DNA from: a bacterium
Lineage (GTDB): Bacteria; Patescibacteriota; Saccharimonadia; Saccharimonadales; SZUA-47
Assembly: GCA_030430915.1 (NCBI GenBank)
Contig: JAUIKH010000008.1
Coordinates: forward strand, 1 to 36,152
Reading direction: 5' to 3'
DNA length: 36,152 nucleotides
The position numbers and the translations under genes were made by a program. Shown here piece by piece: positions 15,861 to 24,040 of this stretch. The notes below the pieces were generated by a model. That model worked only from the letters and a program-made list of their open reading frames with translations, did no database searches and was not told where the DNA came from. Within the stretch, counting starts at the first letter, position 1. Each line of letters starts with the position of its first letter.

Positions 15861-15876
15861 TTAAGTATCTGCTTAA
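15861..15876. promoter_or_regulatory. Dyad upstream of the RND gene, sister of the trxB site
   Basis: TTAAGTATCTGCTTAA matches the centre of the trxB dyad (TTAAGTATCTACTTAA) at 15 of 16 bases and extends to ATTAAG/CTTAAT arms. It lies 19 bp before the RND start, where binding would block transcription or its start. Confidence 0.55.
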
Positions 15877-15910
15877 TAGCTTAACACGCCAGCAGTCAAA
15901 ACCATTACTT

Positions 15911-17686
15911 CTATTCTATAATTCCAAACTTCGACAACGCCTTTTGTCTTTCCTCTACTGACGTAGCAGTCTGTAGGGCCAACAACTTTGAATATATGCC
16001 TGATTTTTTTGCTAGTTCTCTTGGCGTACCTGATTCAGATACCTTACCGTTTTTAATAGCAACTATTTTGTCGACACTTTGTATGGTGCTTAACCTGTGG
16101 GCAATAATAATTGTTGAACGGTCTTTCATTAAATGTTCCAACGCTTCTTGTACTAATATTTCGCTCTTACTGTCCAGACTGCTAGTAGCTTCGTCAAGAA
16201 TCAAAATCGGCGCGTCCTTAAGAATTGCTCTAGCTATAGCAATTCTTTGTTTTTGACCTCCGCTTAGTTTTAACCCTTTTTCACCAATTTCTGTGTCATA
16301 GCCATTTTCTAGCTTTGTTATAAATTCATGTGCATTTGCTGCCTTTGCAGCCTTTACTACTTCATCTTTTGTTGCATTCTTGTTCGAGTATGTAATGTTC
16401 TCGTTTATTGTACCGCTAAACAAATTCGGGTCCTGAAAAACAACACCTATGTTAGACCTTAGACTTTTCTGTGTAACGTTTCTAATATCTGTACCGTCTA
16501 TTAATATCCTCCCTGAATTTGGCTCATAAAGTCTAAGTAATAAATTAGTCAAGGTTGTTTTGCCTTCGCCGCTTTCACCAACAAGGGCTACTTTTTCGTC
16601 AGGGTTAATTTCAAAACTTACGCCTTTAATTATGGCTTTATTCTTATCGTATTCAAAGTTAACATCTTCAAATACAATTTTTGGTTTATCAATTTCCAGT
16701 TTCACTGAGCCTTCATTATCTTTAATATCTGGTTTAATGTTCATTACCTCAAAATAGTCTCGACTGTCAGCAACAGCCCTCTGGGTCTGCTCTACCAGCC
16801 AGCTGATTGTGAATATTGGTATCCTAATGTTCATAGCATACAAAATTAAAGCGACTGCTTGACCAGGTGATAATACACCTTTAGCACCCTGATAAAATAT
16901 GAACAAGTAAACACCATAAAATATAATATTTAGAACAAGCCGTCTCTTTACATCCTCTTTATGCCAGTGCTTAGACTGGGGTACATTTGTGCGCTCGACT
17001 ATACCGAAGTGCTTATTAAAGAAATTGATCTCTCGTTTTTCTTGTATATAGCTTTTTACTACTTTTACTTGTGATATGGACTCAGCAAAACGTCCACTAG
17101 CAATATCTGTGTGTTCGTTTTTAATTTTTTGAAATTTTTGCCACTTTCCACTACTTCTTACTGTTAATACAATAAATACTGGATAAAGCATGAATAACAT
17201 CAACGCTACAGGCCAGCTATAAATTGCAACTACTATCAGACTAAGCACTGTGCTGAAAATAAACTGCAGGAAGTTATTACTCATTGACTGTATAAATCCA
17301 GTAACTTGAGTTATTGACCTGTTTAGACGGCTAATTATTTTACCGCTTAACTCTGTATCGAAGTAACTTTGGGGCAGCGTTAGTAAATGTTCGTAATACT
17401 TAATACTTAATATTTTCTGTAACTTTACCTGTATTTGGTCACCAACATAGCCGTTTATATTGCTTAAGATGGTTTGAGCTAAGTCTAGTAAAAATATTCC
17501 TGTAGCTAATATTACTAGATATTTTATATTCGACTCTGTGCCAAGCTTCATTTCATCTATAGCCCATCCAGATAGAAGTGGAATTATTATGGTAAACAAA
17601 GAAAACAAAGAGGTTAACAACGCAACAAGTAAATACTTACCACGCAGCTCTTTGCCAACTGCAAGAAGTTTAAAAATATCTTTCAT
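15911..17686 (-). CDS. ABC transporter, fused membrane and ATPase domains
   Basis: A 591-aa half-transporter of the MsbA/BmrA/LmrA type that should work as a dimer. Six helices occupy about 1-310; the nucleotide-binding domain follows from ~335. Walker A is GESGEGKTT, with Glu for the usual Ser/Cys in GxSGxGKST; the signature is LSGGQKQR, Walker B is ILILDEATSSLD, and the switch His is in IAHRLST. Likely an exporter of lipid-like or drug-like molecules; substrate unknown. No SD precedes the ATG, but TATTAT lies 7 nt upstream, and the metK terminator sits only 41 bp upstream, so its own leaderless promoter is likely. Confidence 0.95.
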   Translation of the reverse strand: MKDIFKLLAVGKELRGKYLLVALLTSLFSLFTIIIPLLSGWAIDEMKLGTESNIKYLVILATGIFLLDLAQTILSNINGYVGDQIQVKLQKILSIKYYEHLLTLPQSYFDTELSGKIISRLNRSITQVTGFIQSMSNNFLQFIFSTVLSLIVVAIYSWPVALMLFMLYPVFIVLTVRSSGKWQKFQKIKNEHTDIASGRFAESISQVKVVKSYIQEKREINFFNKHFGIVERTNVPQSKHWHKEDVKRRLVLNIIFYGVYLFIFYQGAKGVLSPGQAVALILYAMNIRIPIFTISWLVEQTQRAVADSRDYFEVMNIKPDIKDNEGSVKLEIDKPKIVFEDVNFEYDKNKAIIKGVSFEINPDEKVALVGESGEGKTTLTNLLLRLYEPNSGRILIDGTDIRNVTQKSLRSNIGVVFQDPNLFSGTINENITYSNKNATKDEVVKAAKAANAHEFITKLENGYDTEIGEKGLKLSGGQKQRIAIARAILKDAPILILDEATSSLDSKSEILVQEALEHLMKDRSTIIIAHRLSTIQSVDKIVAIKNGKVSESGTPRELAKKSGIYSKLLALQTATSVEERQKALSKFGIIE

Positions 17687-17693
17687 TAACTAC

Positions 17694-17699
17694 ATAATA
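17694..17699 (-). promoter_or_regulatory. -10 box of a probable leaderless ABC transporter promoter
   Basis: TATTAT ends 7 nt before the ATG. A terminator at 17728-17751 blocks readthrough from metK, so a promoter must fit in the short space between, with its -35 in or beside the terminator T-tract. Confidence 0.45.
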
Positions 17700-17727
17700 C
17701 TTGAATCTTTGAATATTAACATAAAAA

Positions 17728-17751
17728 AACTGGGCTGTTTTTAGCCCAGTT
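17728..17751 (-). terminator. Intrinsic terminator downstream of metK
   Basis: Read on the minus strand, AACTGGGCT pairs perfectly with AGCCCAGTT across a 6-nt loop and is followed by a run of seven T. This is a textbook terminator about 180 bp after the metK stop. Confidence 0.85.
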
Positions 17752-17847
17752 ATGGAATATGCATGACGTTTCCACCATCACACTTCCATTATTATTTTAT
17801 ATTTTAATGACAACAATTAAAAGTGATTTTATTCACACAATAGTCCT

Positions 17848-17880
17848 AAATCATATTTAAATATGATTTAAATATGATTT
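17848..17880. promoter_or_regulatory. 22-bp perfect palindrome plus a third half-site
   Basis: The 11-mer AAATCATATTT is followed directly by its complement AAATATGATTT (17859-17869), giving a perfect 22-bp palindrome, and then by a second AAATATGATTT (17870-17880). The spacing is exactly 11 bp, about one helix turn. It lies in the 243-bp gap between metK and the ABC gene. An array of three protein half-sites is more likely than an RNA hairpin, since there is no loop. The rest of the gap (17752-17847, 17881-17929) is AT-rich with no ORF. Confidence 0.5.
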
Positions 17881-17929
17881 TACCTTAATTTTATCTATAT
17901 TTTCCTAAAACACTGTTGATTGACAGTTA

Positions 17930-19033
17930 TCAAACTACTTTTTCCCAAGGTAAACTTTCTTTTCCGAAATGGCCATAAGCAGTTGTTTTTGAATACATTG
18001 GCCTTCGTAAATCAAGCCCTTTTATTATCCCTACTACTGACGTGTCTAATAAATTATCAACAAACCCATGTATCTCTTTTAAAGACACTGTTTCTGTTCC
18101 AAAAGTATCAAACGACTTCATTAAAGGCTGTGGCTTCCCGATTACGTATGCTAGTGCTACTTCGCATTTATCCGCCAGACCTTTAGCTACTACATTCTTC
18201 GCTAAAAATCGGGCTGCGTATGCACCAGATCTATCTACTTTTGATGGGTCCTTACCACTAAAAGCACCTCCACCCACTCGGGCATATCCACCGTAAGTAT
18301 CAACAACAATCTTACGTCCTGTTAGACCGGCATCTGTATCAGGTCCTGGTATATGCCAGGTACCTGTTCCATTTATGACTACATTGTTTTCAATAATCTT
18401 GTAGCCGTACTTTTCTAGTACTTTATCGATGATTTCAGTTTTAATAGTCTTCCTTACTTCATTTTCATCAATATCTTCATTGTGAGCAACAGCCAAAACG
18501 ACTTTTTCAATGTTGATTGGTTTGCCATCTTTATATTCCACTGTAACTTGACTTTTACCGTCTGGTCTTAACCAATTTATTTGCCCAGACTCTCTTGCTT
18601 CATCAAGTGCCTGTGTTAGCCTGTGAGCAATTGTAATAGGTAAAGGCATTAATTCCTTTGTTTCTCTGCATGCAAACCCAAACATCATTCCCTGGTCGCC
18701 CGCACCGTCTTTATCAACTCCCTGAGCGATTTCAGGCGACTGTTTGTGTATGTTGTTGTCAATAGGTGATTTATCTGAAAAGTTCCAGTCTGAGTTTGTG
18801 TAACCAAGTTTTGCAACCGTATTCCTTGTAATTTTTTCAAAATCTAAATCAGCCTTAGTTTTTATTTCTCCAAAAAGACCTATTTTGTTAGCGCCTACTA
18901 TAGTTTCTAGACCTGTACGAGACAGAGGATCTTGTGCTAAAGCTGCGTCCAATATTGCATCACTTATTGCATCTGCAATTTTATCTGGATGACCAGCTGC
19001 TACAGATTCGCTTGTAAAAATTTGATATGACAT
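17930..19033 (-). CDS. metK: S-adenosylmethionine synthetase
   Basis: Makes S-adenosylmethionine from methionine and ATP. 367 aa, slightly shorter than the ~384 of E. coli. SVAAGHPDKIADAISD (10-25) binds ATP and metal; DGAGDQGMMFGFAC (109-122) and GGGAFSGKDPSKVDRSGAYAAR are the two family signatures. The loop usually reading GGPxGDAGLTGRK reads IPGPDTDAGLTGRK, and the usual His before GGGAF is Val (ARVGGG). ATG has a GGAAGGA SD, which is held in a hairpin (19038-19072) below a SAM-I-type aptamer (19085-19220), so feedback control by its product is expected. A terminator follows at 17728-17751. Confidence 0.96.
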   Translation of the reverse strand: MSYQIFTSESVAAGHPDKIADAISDAILDAALAQDPLSRTGLETIVGANKIGLFGEIKTKADLDFEKITRNTVAKLGYTNSDWNFSDKSPIDNNIHKQSPEIAQGVDKDGAGDQGMMFGFACRETKELMPLPITIAHRLTQALDEARESGQINWLRPDGKSQVTVEYKDGKPINIEKVVLAVAHNEDIDENEVRKTIKTEIIDKVLEKYGYKIIENNVVINGTGTWHIPGPDTDAGLTGRKIVVDTYGGYARVGGGAFSGKDPSKVDRSGAYAARFLAKNVVAKGLADKCEVALAYVIGKPQPLMKSFDTFGTETVSLKEIHGFVDNLLDTSVVGIIKGLDLRRPMYSKTTAYGHFGKESLPWEKVV

Positions 19034-19037
19034 AAAA

Positions 19038-19072
19038 ATATCCTTCCGTCCGTATTCGAACCAAAAGGATAT
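19038..19072 (-). promoter_or_regulatory. Hairpin hiding the metK ribosome binding site (riboswitch expression platform)
   Basis: ATATCCTT pairs with AAGGATAT around a 19-nt loop, and the 3' arm contains the AAGGA of the metK SD. It lies directly after the SAM-I-like aptamer. Five U follow the stem, so a weak terminator is a second possibility, but the AT-rich 8-bp stem favours translational control. Confidence 0.55.
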
Positions 19073-19084
19073 GTATCTACACTA

Positions 19085-19220
19085 CAACATCTTCCCTATC
19101 CGTACGGACTGGCTAGACTTAGCACCTTATTTACATTTCAAAAAAATACAAACAGGTTGCTGACGGGTGATGAAGTTTAAACTTCTTCGAGCTAGATCTC
19201 TTCCCGCTCTCTTTATATTG
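19085..19220 (-). promoter_or_regulatory. SAM-I-type (S-box) riboswitch aptamer of metK
   Basis: The metK leader contains the S-box core in order: AGAGAGCGGGAAG, CAGCAACC, GGTGCTAAGTCTAGCC and GGGAAGATG. The helices close: P1 CAATAT/ATGTTG (19215-19220 with 19085-19090), P2 CGGG/CCCG, P3 CCT and TTTGTATTT against AAATGTAAA and AGG, and P4 with TCC/GGA around GTAC. All four fit the SAM-I layout, though P1 is short and AT-rich and P2 is longer than usual. High SAM should stabilise P1 and lower metK expression through the downstream SD hairpin. Found by eye; a covariance-model score is needed to separate SAM-I from SAM-I/IV variants. Confidence 0.78.
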
Positions 19221-19239
19221 TTTAATTGTTAATAGTTAG

Positions 19240-19245
19240 ATTATA
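19240..19245 (-). promoter_or_regulatory. Extended -10 promoter of the metK leader
   Basis: TGCTATAAT gives an extended -10 box (TGnTATAAT). The start would fall near 19232, about 12 nt before P1 of the riboswitch, so the aptamer is the first thing transcribed. No good -35 is seen, as is common with extended -10 promoters. Confidence 0.6.
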
Positions 19246-19256
19246 GCACAGTAGAT

Positions 19257-19835
19257 TTATATTTTAGGGCAGTTTGAGTCAGTATTTTTTTCTGCAAAGA
19301 TTAACTTACATTCTGGATAATATGTTTTGCTTCCGGCTGTTTTACCTCCATAATAACCAATAATTTCTTCCACTAAGAAAGCGTCTTCTGTCTCTTGCAG
19401 TATTAGAGTCAAAATGTTTTTAGGATCAGCATTAGTGTCAGCAATATAGTCTTCTACATTGCCTACCGTGAATACAACGTTATCTGTGCCTAAATCAGGA
19501 TATCTATTTTTAAGCTTTTCTAACCAAATTTTATATTCCATAGAATTTTTAAATCGTTGGTCTTTTACTGTTTCTGACATCAGTTTATAGCCATAATTTT
19601 GTTCTTCAGAAATTATCTGCTCGTTAAAGACACTAGAGAATTCCTTTATTTTTTGCTCGCGTAGTTGATTGTAATCTTGCTTTACTTCAATTGGCTTATT
19701 TTCTTCAACATAAAACACATAAGCAAGAGCTAGCAACAATATTACAATGATAGTAATAGCAGTAGCGATCTGTTTTCGAGAAAGTTTACCAGCCACCGCC
19801 GCCACCGCCGCCACCGCCGCCGCCAGAGAATCCAC
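19257..19835 (-). CDS. Small membrane-anchored protein overlapping the DUF2207 gene
   Basis: I do not recognise this 192-aa protein. One helix (IATAITIIVILLLALAYVFYV, about 23-43) is followed by a ~150-residue charged extracytoplasmic region with two Cys near the C-terminus (PECKLIF...NCPKI). The track ATG lies in the DUF2207 Gly-codon repeat, so the first residues (MDSLAAAVAAVAAVAG) are a frame-shifted reading of Gly codons; the natural start may be one of the in-frame GTG codons nearer GKLSRKQ. The overlap with DUF2207 (19786-19835) implies translational coupling. Possibly a partner of the DUF2207 protein; function unknown. Confidence 0.65.
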   Translation of the reverse strand: MDSLAAAVAAVAAVAGKLSRKQIATAITIIVILLLALAYVFYVEENKPIEVKQDYNQLREQKIKEFSSVFNEQIISEEQNYGYKLMSETVKDQRFKNSMEYKIWLEKLKNRYPDLGTDNVVFTVGNVEDYIADTNADPKNILTLILQETEDAFLVEEIIGYYGGKTAGSKTYYPECKLIFAEKNTDSNCPKI

Positions 19836-21546
19836 CGCCGCCAGAAAAACCTGAGCTAGAACTACTTGATGGAGGGCTGAATGCTGTTGTGGTTACTTTA
19901 TTTGTGTTGCCTATACTTGATGCAAGTGCAGCAGTGCTGAAATTATTCCAATTACCGTTATACCACTCAGGCGGTTGGTTATATATATCTGAAAAGGCTT
20001 TAGACCAACTTTTTTCTACTCCGTAAACAACTGCAAAAGGTAGGAGCTTCTCATAAAACTTCACATCACGCTTGGGCTGGTTCCTATCACTCGATAGTGG
20101 AGCTGCAACAGCATCATGAGCTTTAAGCCTATCTTTCTGTGCAATATCTAGATACAGCTTTAATCCTTCCATGTGCGTTTTTAGTCTTTCACCTTCTAGA
20201 CTGCGCTTAGTCATTAATGCACCAAAAATAATAACTAATATTAAAATAACGACTCCAGTAATTGCTGGAATCGGGCCAACAACAAATGCCGATAATATAC
20301 CTGCAACCATAGCAAGCATACCTAGTGCATATTCCTTAGCAAATTTTATTGGAGACTTTTTAGGTGACAAATCATAAAAGCCTTTAGCTCTAACAAGCTC
20401 ATCTATTTTATTCTTTAATTCTGCTTGAACTTTAAAAAGCTTATTTTTCTTATCTTCTAATTTTACCTTTTCACCAACTTTTATATTAGTGAATAGTGAC
20501 TCAATTAAAATCTTCTCATCTTCTGAATTGCTAGTATCAGGCGGTTTAACCAGCTCTAATTCGTGCTTTGGTTTTTTATCATTAGTTTCAGATATTTTTA
20601 TATAGCCTCTAATCGCCAAATCTATTATTGATGCAGTTATGTCCTTAGGTGACAATTTATTATTGGCGACATAAGAAGCCTGCATAACACTCACTTTCTT
20701 TGGCCTGCCGAAAAAAGGTACAACTTCATTTTTAGAATCATAATCTTTACCATATTTCTGCCATTTTTTATACGCCATTAATAGTGCTAGTAACTGAAGT
20801 AAAACAATAAATGCTGCCGCTATATACGTCCAGTTATTTTCCCACCACGATAGGGGTGTAAAGTAACCTTTTTCATATGCAGCCACGAAAGACAGTGTCT
20901 GTTTAGGTTGTAAACTTTTGGTCGTTTTAACTTCAAAGTTTGAAGAATTAGTTGAAACTTCACAGCCCGAGTTATCATTATCTCCATAACTACCAGCAAA
21001 ACAACTAACATATGGATCTACTAACGCTACACCACTATCCACGTTGACATTCACACTAGTGAAAGGCTGCTGCCATTCATCACCATTTACGTCCCAGTAT
21101 AGTTCGTCATGATTATCATAAAACCTAATTACATTCTCTACTGAATAGCTAATCTCGTAATTGTGGGCTCCTGTTATATATTTCCCCGCTGTGCCGATTT
21201 TTAAAACTAAATTATCATTTTCTTCATATGTAATGTACGGTTCGATTTCACCATCACGTTTGACATCTATGATTTTTGGATTAGTTTTATAATCACCATA
21301 TTTTGATGGGATTGATCTAAAAATACCTTGGTTTTGACCACTAAAACTAAGACTTATAGACTCATTAATTTCCATAAAACCCTGCGGATCTTGATTGGAC
21401 AAGCTGTAGTTTGTTGTGAAATCATTTATGATAAAGTCTTGCACTCCTTGCGCTGTAGCTATACTGCTATTAAAAAACAAACCAGATGCCAGGAAAACTA
21501 CAGCTAGTAATAATCTGTTAAATACGTTTAGCTTGAAATTTTTCAT
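19786..21546 (-). CDS. DUF2207-family membrane protein with Gly-rich tail
   Basis: A 586-aa protein with a signal peptide (about 1-32, ending SSIATAQ), an extracytoplasmic beta-rich DUF2207 domain (~35-235), a membrane helix (WTYIAAAFIVLLQLLALLMAY, ~242-262), a cytoplasmic winged-helix-like region containing LSPKDITASIIDLAIRGYIKI, two further helices (~408-450), a second cytoplasmic segment and a terminal Gly/Ser tail. The layout is typical of DUF2207 proteins of unknown role; the Gly-rich tail is also common there. It overlaps pheT by 29 bp, with AAGG before its ATG. A shortened relative is encoded at 25803-26747. Confidence 0.88.
   Translation of the reverse strand: MKNFKLNVFNRLLLAVVFLASGLFFNSSIATAQGVQDFIINDFTTNYSLSNQDPQGFMEINESISLSFSGQNQGIFRSIPSKYGDYKTNPKIIDVKRDGEIEPYITYEENDNLVLKIGTAGKYITGAHNYEISYSVENVIRFYDNHDELYWDVNGDEWQQPFTSVNVNVDSGVALVDPYVSCFAGSYGDNDNSGCEVSTNSSNFEVKTTKSLQPKQTLSFVAAYEKGYFTPLSWWENNWTYIAAAFIVLLQLLALLMAYKKWQKYGKDYDSKNEVVPFFGRPKKVSVMQASYVANNKLSPKDITASIIDLAIRGYIKISETNDKKPKHELELVKPPDTSNSEDEKILIESLFTNIKVGEKVKLEDKKNKLFKVQAELKNKIDELVRAKGFYDLSPKKSPIKFAKEYALGMLAMVAGILSAFVVGPIPAITGVVILILVIIFGALMTKRSLEGERLKTHMEGLKLYLDIAQKDRLKAHDAVAAPLSSDRNQPKRDVKFYEKLLPFAVVYGVEKSWSKAFSDIYNQPPEWYNGNWNNFSTAALASSIGNTNKVTTTAFSPPSSSSSSGFSGGGGFSGGGGGGGGGGGW
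19791..19848. repeat. GC-rich CCG/CCA triplet repeat encoding the Gly tail
   Basis: Runs of CCGCCA/CCGCCG triplets in an otherwise AT-rich region. On the minus strand they encode the Gly-rich end (FSGGGG...GGGW) of the DUF2207 protein and, in another frame, Ala-Ala-Val at the start of the next ORF. Such repeats are prone to slippage. Confidence 0.8.
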
Positions 21547-24040
21547 CTACAACCTTAGAGATTTTATCAATTAGAGAATTTACCTCTTCTGTTTTAAGAG
21601 TTTTATTTTTATGCGAAACTTCAAGCCTGAAACTGACTCTTTTGAAGTCAGATTTTTCTGGTTTATATATATCGAGACCATATAGATAGTGTTTATAACC
21701 TTCTTCAGCGCTTGCTACTTTAAATTCAGCATCTAAAAAGTTATATAAGTCTGACCATGCAAGCTCATCACTTACTTCATAAGTTATATCTTGTTTTAAT
21801 CCAGGAAAGCTAGATAGAGGCACATACTTTCTATTATTTATTGAAGATTGCAGAATATCAGTATCAATTTCAAATCCTGCACAGAATTCTGGAAGCTTAA
21901 AAGAGTTTACTGTTTTCTGCTTAAACTCACCTATAACCCCTAAAATTTGACCGTTTACGGAAACTCTAGCACTCCGACCTTTTCTGTAGGGTGAAGTCAT
22001 AGGATATTCAAAAGTATCTAGAACCTCATATTTTGCCTGATTATCGGTTATTAAGTCTAAGTACCGTTTAGCTAAGTAATAGGCTGACCCTGAATATTTA
22101 TTTGAAGTTTTCTTGTCAGCGCCAACTACTAGTGCAAGACGTCTCATTTGCTTGGGCAGATTTTCTTCGCCTTCTTCATTGTGGCCTTTTATATGAACTT
22201 TTCCGAGTTCATAAATTGCAAATTCATTATCTTCATTGCCAGCCTGGGCTTTAATGTTAGCGTGGACTTTGTCTAGTAAACTAGGTATTAAGCTTGTTCT
22301 GTAATATTGTAGGCTTGGACTTATAGCATTCCGTAAATGGTAAGCCCACTTATCGGGGTCTACACCTGTACTTTCAATAACTCTTCTATGAACAAAACTG
22401 TAAGTCAAAACTTCATTAGCACCAGCTCCAGATAACATATTTTTTAAGCTCATCTTAAATTCTCTTATCTCACTTCTTGGTGCGGGCTTTGCTTTTCGTT
22501 TAATCAATTCTACAGGTAGGTTGTAGTATCCATATAGTCGACCAACTTCTTCAACTATATCTTCTGGTATTGATATGTCCATACGCCAAAATGGAACAGT
22601 AACCTCTATAATGCCTTCGTAAACATCGACTTCAAATTCTACGTTTTCAAGTATTGATTTAATGCCTGCATCGCTCAAATTGGAGCCTAATCGATTATTT
22701 ATGAAATCAGTCTTTACAACTACTTTATTTAGTTGGTCATCCTTAGTGTCAAAACTTGCGATATCATAAACATTGCTAGATTGCTTACCGTTGGCTAGTT
22801 CAGACAATAGCTTCATTGCGTACCACAAAACTCTATCATTCTGGAGCGGACTTTGACCCTTATTGAATCTAGTAACAGCGTCGGTAAACAGACCATGACG
22901 CATTGAAGATTTTCTGATTGTATACATATCAAAGTTGGCACATTCAATTAGAATCGATTTTGTGTTTTCATCTACCTCAGTCTCAAGTCCACCCATGATA
23001 CCACCCAACGCAACAACCTGCCTGTCTGTGGCAATAACAATATCGTCCTTGCTAAGCTTAATAGTTTTATCGCCAAGAAGCTTTAGGACTTCTCCTTCTT
23101 CAGCCATTCTCGGCCTTATACCTGCTGAATTCGAACGATCACTGATTTTATCAAAATCAAATGCATGTATTGGCTGACCTGTCAGGTGCATCACATAATT
23201 TGTTATGTCTACTACGTTGTTTATTGATTTAATACCGATTCTTGTAAGGTAAGCCTGCATCCAGACCGGACTGGATTTTATTTCGATATTATTTAAAGCA
23301 ACACACATAAATCTTGGAACTTTATCCTGTAGATTATTTTCGATATTTAACCTTGGTGCTTCAATTAGCTCAAAGTCAGCGCTTTTCGTGTACCAATAAG
23401 GACTTTTGAAAGGCTTATCAAATATACCTGCAACTTCTCTGGCAATACCGAGATTACCAAAACAATCAGGACGATGAGTGAACATTTTATTTTCACAATC
23501 AACTACAAAATCATCTAATCCATAATAATCAACTATTGGTTCACCAATAACTGGCTCTTTACCTGCACCTGAACGGGTAATTTCTAAAATCCCCTCATGA
23601 CTGTCGCTTATATCAAGCTCTTTAGGGCTAGCAATCATACCATTACTCATTTTTCCTCTGAGCTCTCTAGACTCTAGTATGAACTTATCCTTATTATAGG
23701 TACTTGGCACAATACTCCTAGGCGGTATCCAAGCTACGTACATATCTTGAGCGACGTTTGGTGCTCCGCAAACTACCTGAACATTGCCATTTTCATCACG
23801 ATCTACTCCTTCAGTTACTCCACCATCATCAATAACACACAAACTTAATTTGTCAGCATTTGGATGTTTTTGACAATATACAACTTTAGCTACAACTATA
23901 CCGTGATATTTTTTAGACCAATCTTCAACTGACTCAACCGCACCCAACTGAGATCCAATACGCAGTAAAAGCTCACTATGAGGTAGGGAATTGTAATCTA
24001 CATCACTGTAATAACTAGCAAGATTTATACTAAATTTCAT
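21518..24040 (-). CDS. pheT: Phenylalanine-tRNA ligase beta subunit
   Basis: Beta subunit of PheRS, 840 aa from ATG 24040. The N-terminal tRNA-binding (EMAP-like) domain includes VVAKVVYCQKHPNADKLSLCVI and VVCGAPNV; B3/B4 editing and B5 regions follow (RPDCFGNLGIAREVAG, INNVVDITNYVMHLTGQPIHAFD), then a synthetase-like core and the C-terminal anticodon-binding domain (FPGLKQDITYEV...YKPEKSDFKRVSFRLEV). The track GTG at 24052 gives four more residues, but ATG 24040 makes the usual 4-bp ATGA overlap with the hydrolase stop. It pairs with pheS, two genes upstream. Confidence 0.96.
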   Translation of the reverse strand: MKFSINLASYYSDVDYNSLPHSELLLRIGSQLGAVESVEDWSKKYHGIVVAKVVYCQKHPNADKLSLCVIDDGGVTEGVDRDENGNVQVVCGAPNVAQDMYVAWIPPRSIVPSTYNKDKFILESRELRGKMSNGMIASPKELDISDSHEGILEITRSGAGKEPVIGEPIVDYYGLDDFVVDCENKMFTHRPDCFGNLGIAREVAGIFDKPFKSPYWYTKSADFELIEAPRLNIENNLQDKVPRFMCVALNNIEIKSSPVWMQAYLTRIGIKSINNVVDITNYVMHLTGQPIHAFDFDKISDRSNSAGIRPRMAEEGEVLKLLGDKTIKLSKDDIVIATDRQVVALGGIMGGLETEVDENTKSILIECANFDMYTIRKSSMRHGLFTDAVTRFNKGQSPLQNDRVLWYAMKLLSELANGKQSSNVYDIASFDTKDDQLNKVVVKTDFINNRLGSNLSDAGIKSILENVEFEVDVYEGIIEVTVPFWRMDISIPEDIVEEVGRLYGYYNLPVELIKRKAKPAPRSEIREFKMSLKNMLSGAGANEVLTYSFVHRRVIESTGVDPDKWAYHLRNAISPSLQYYRTSLIPSLLDKVHANIKAQAGNEDNEFAIYELGKVHIKGHNEEGEENLPKQMRRLALVVGADKKTSNKYSGSAYYLAKRYLDLITDNQAKYEVLDTFEYPMTSPYRKGRSARVSVNGQILGVIGEFKQKTVNSFKLPEFCAGFEIDTDILQSSINNRKYVPLSSFPGLKQDITYEVSDELAWSDLYNFLDAEFKVASAEEGYKHYLYGLDIYKPEKSDFKRVSFRLEVSHKNKTLKTEEVNSLIDKISKVVDEKFQAKRI

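Noticed and set aside
19034-19072. The metK leader hairpin as an intrinsic terminator
   Set aside because: The stem is AT-rich with a 19-nt loop, and its 3' arm is the SD itself; SD masking explains it better.
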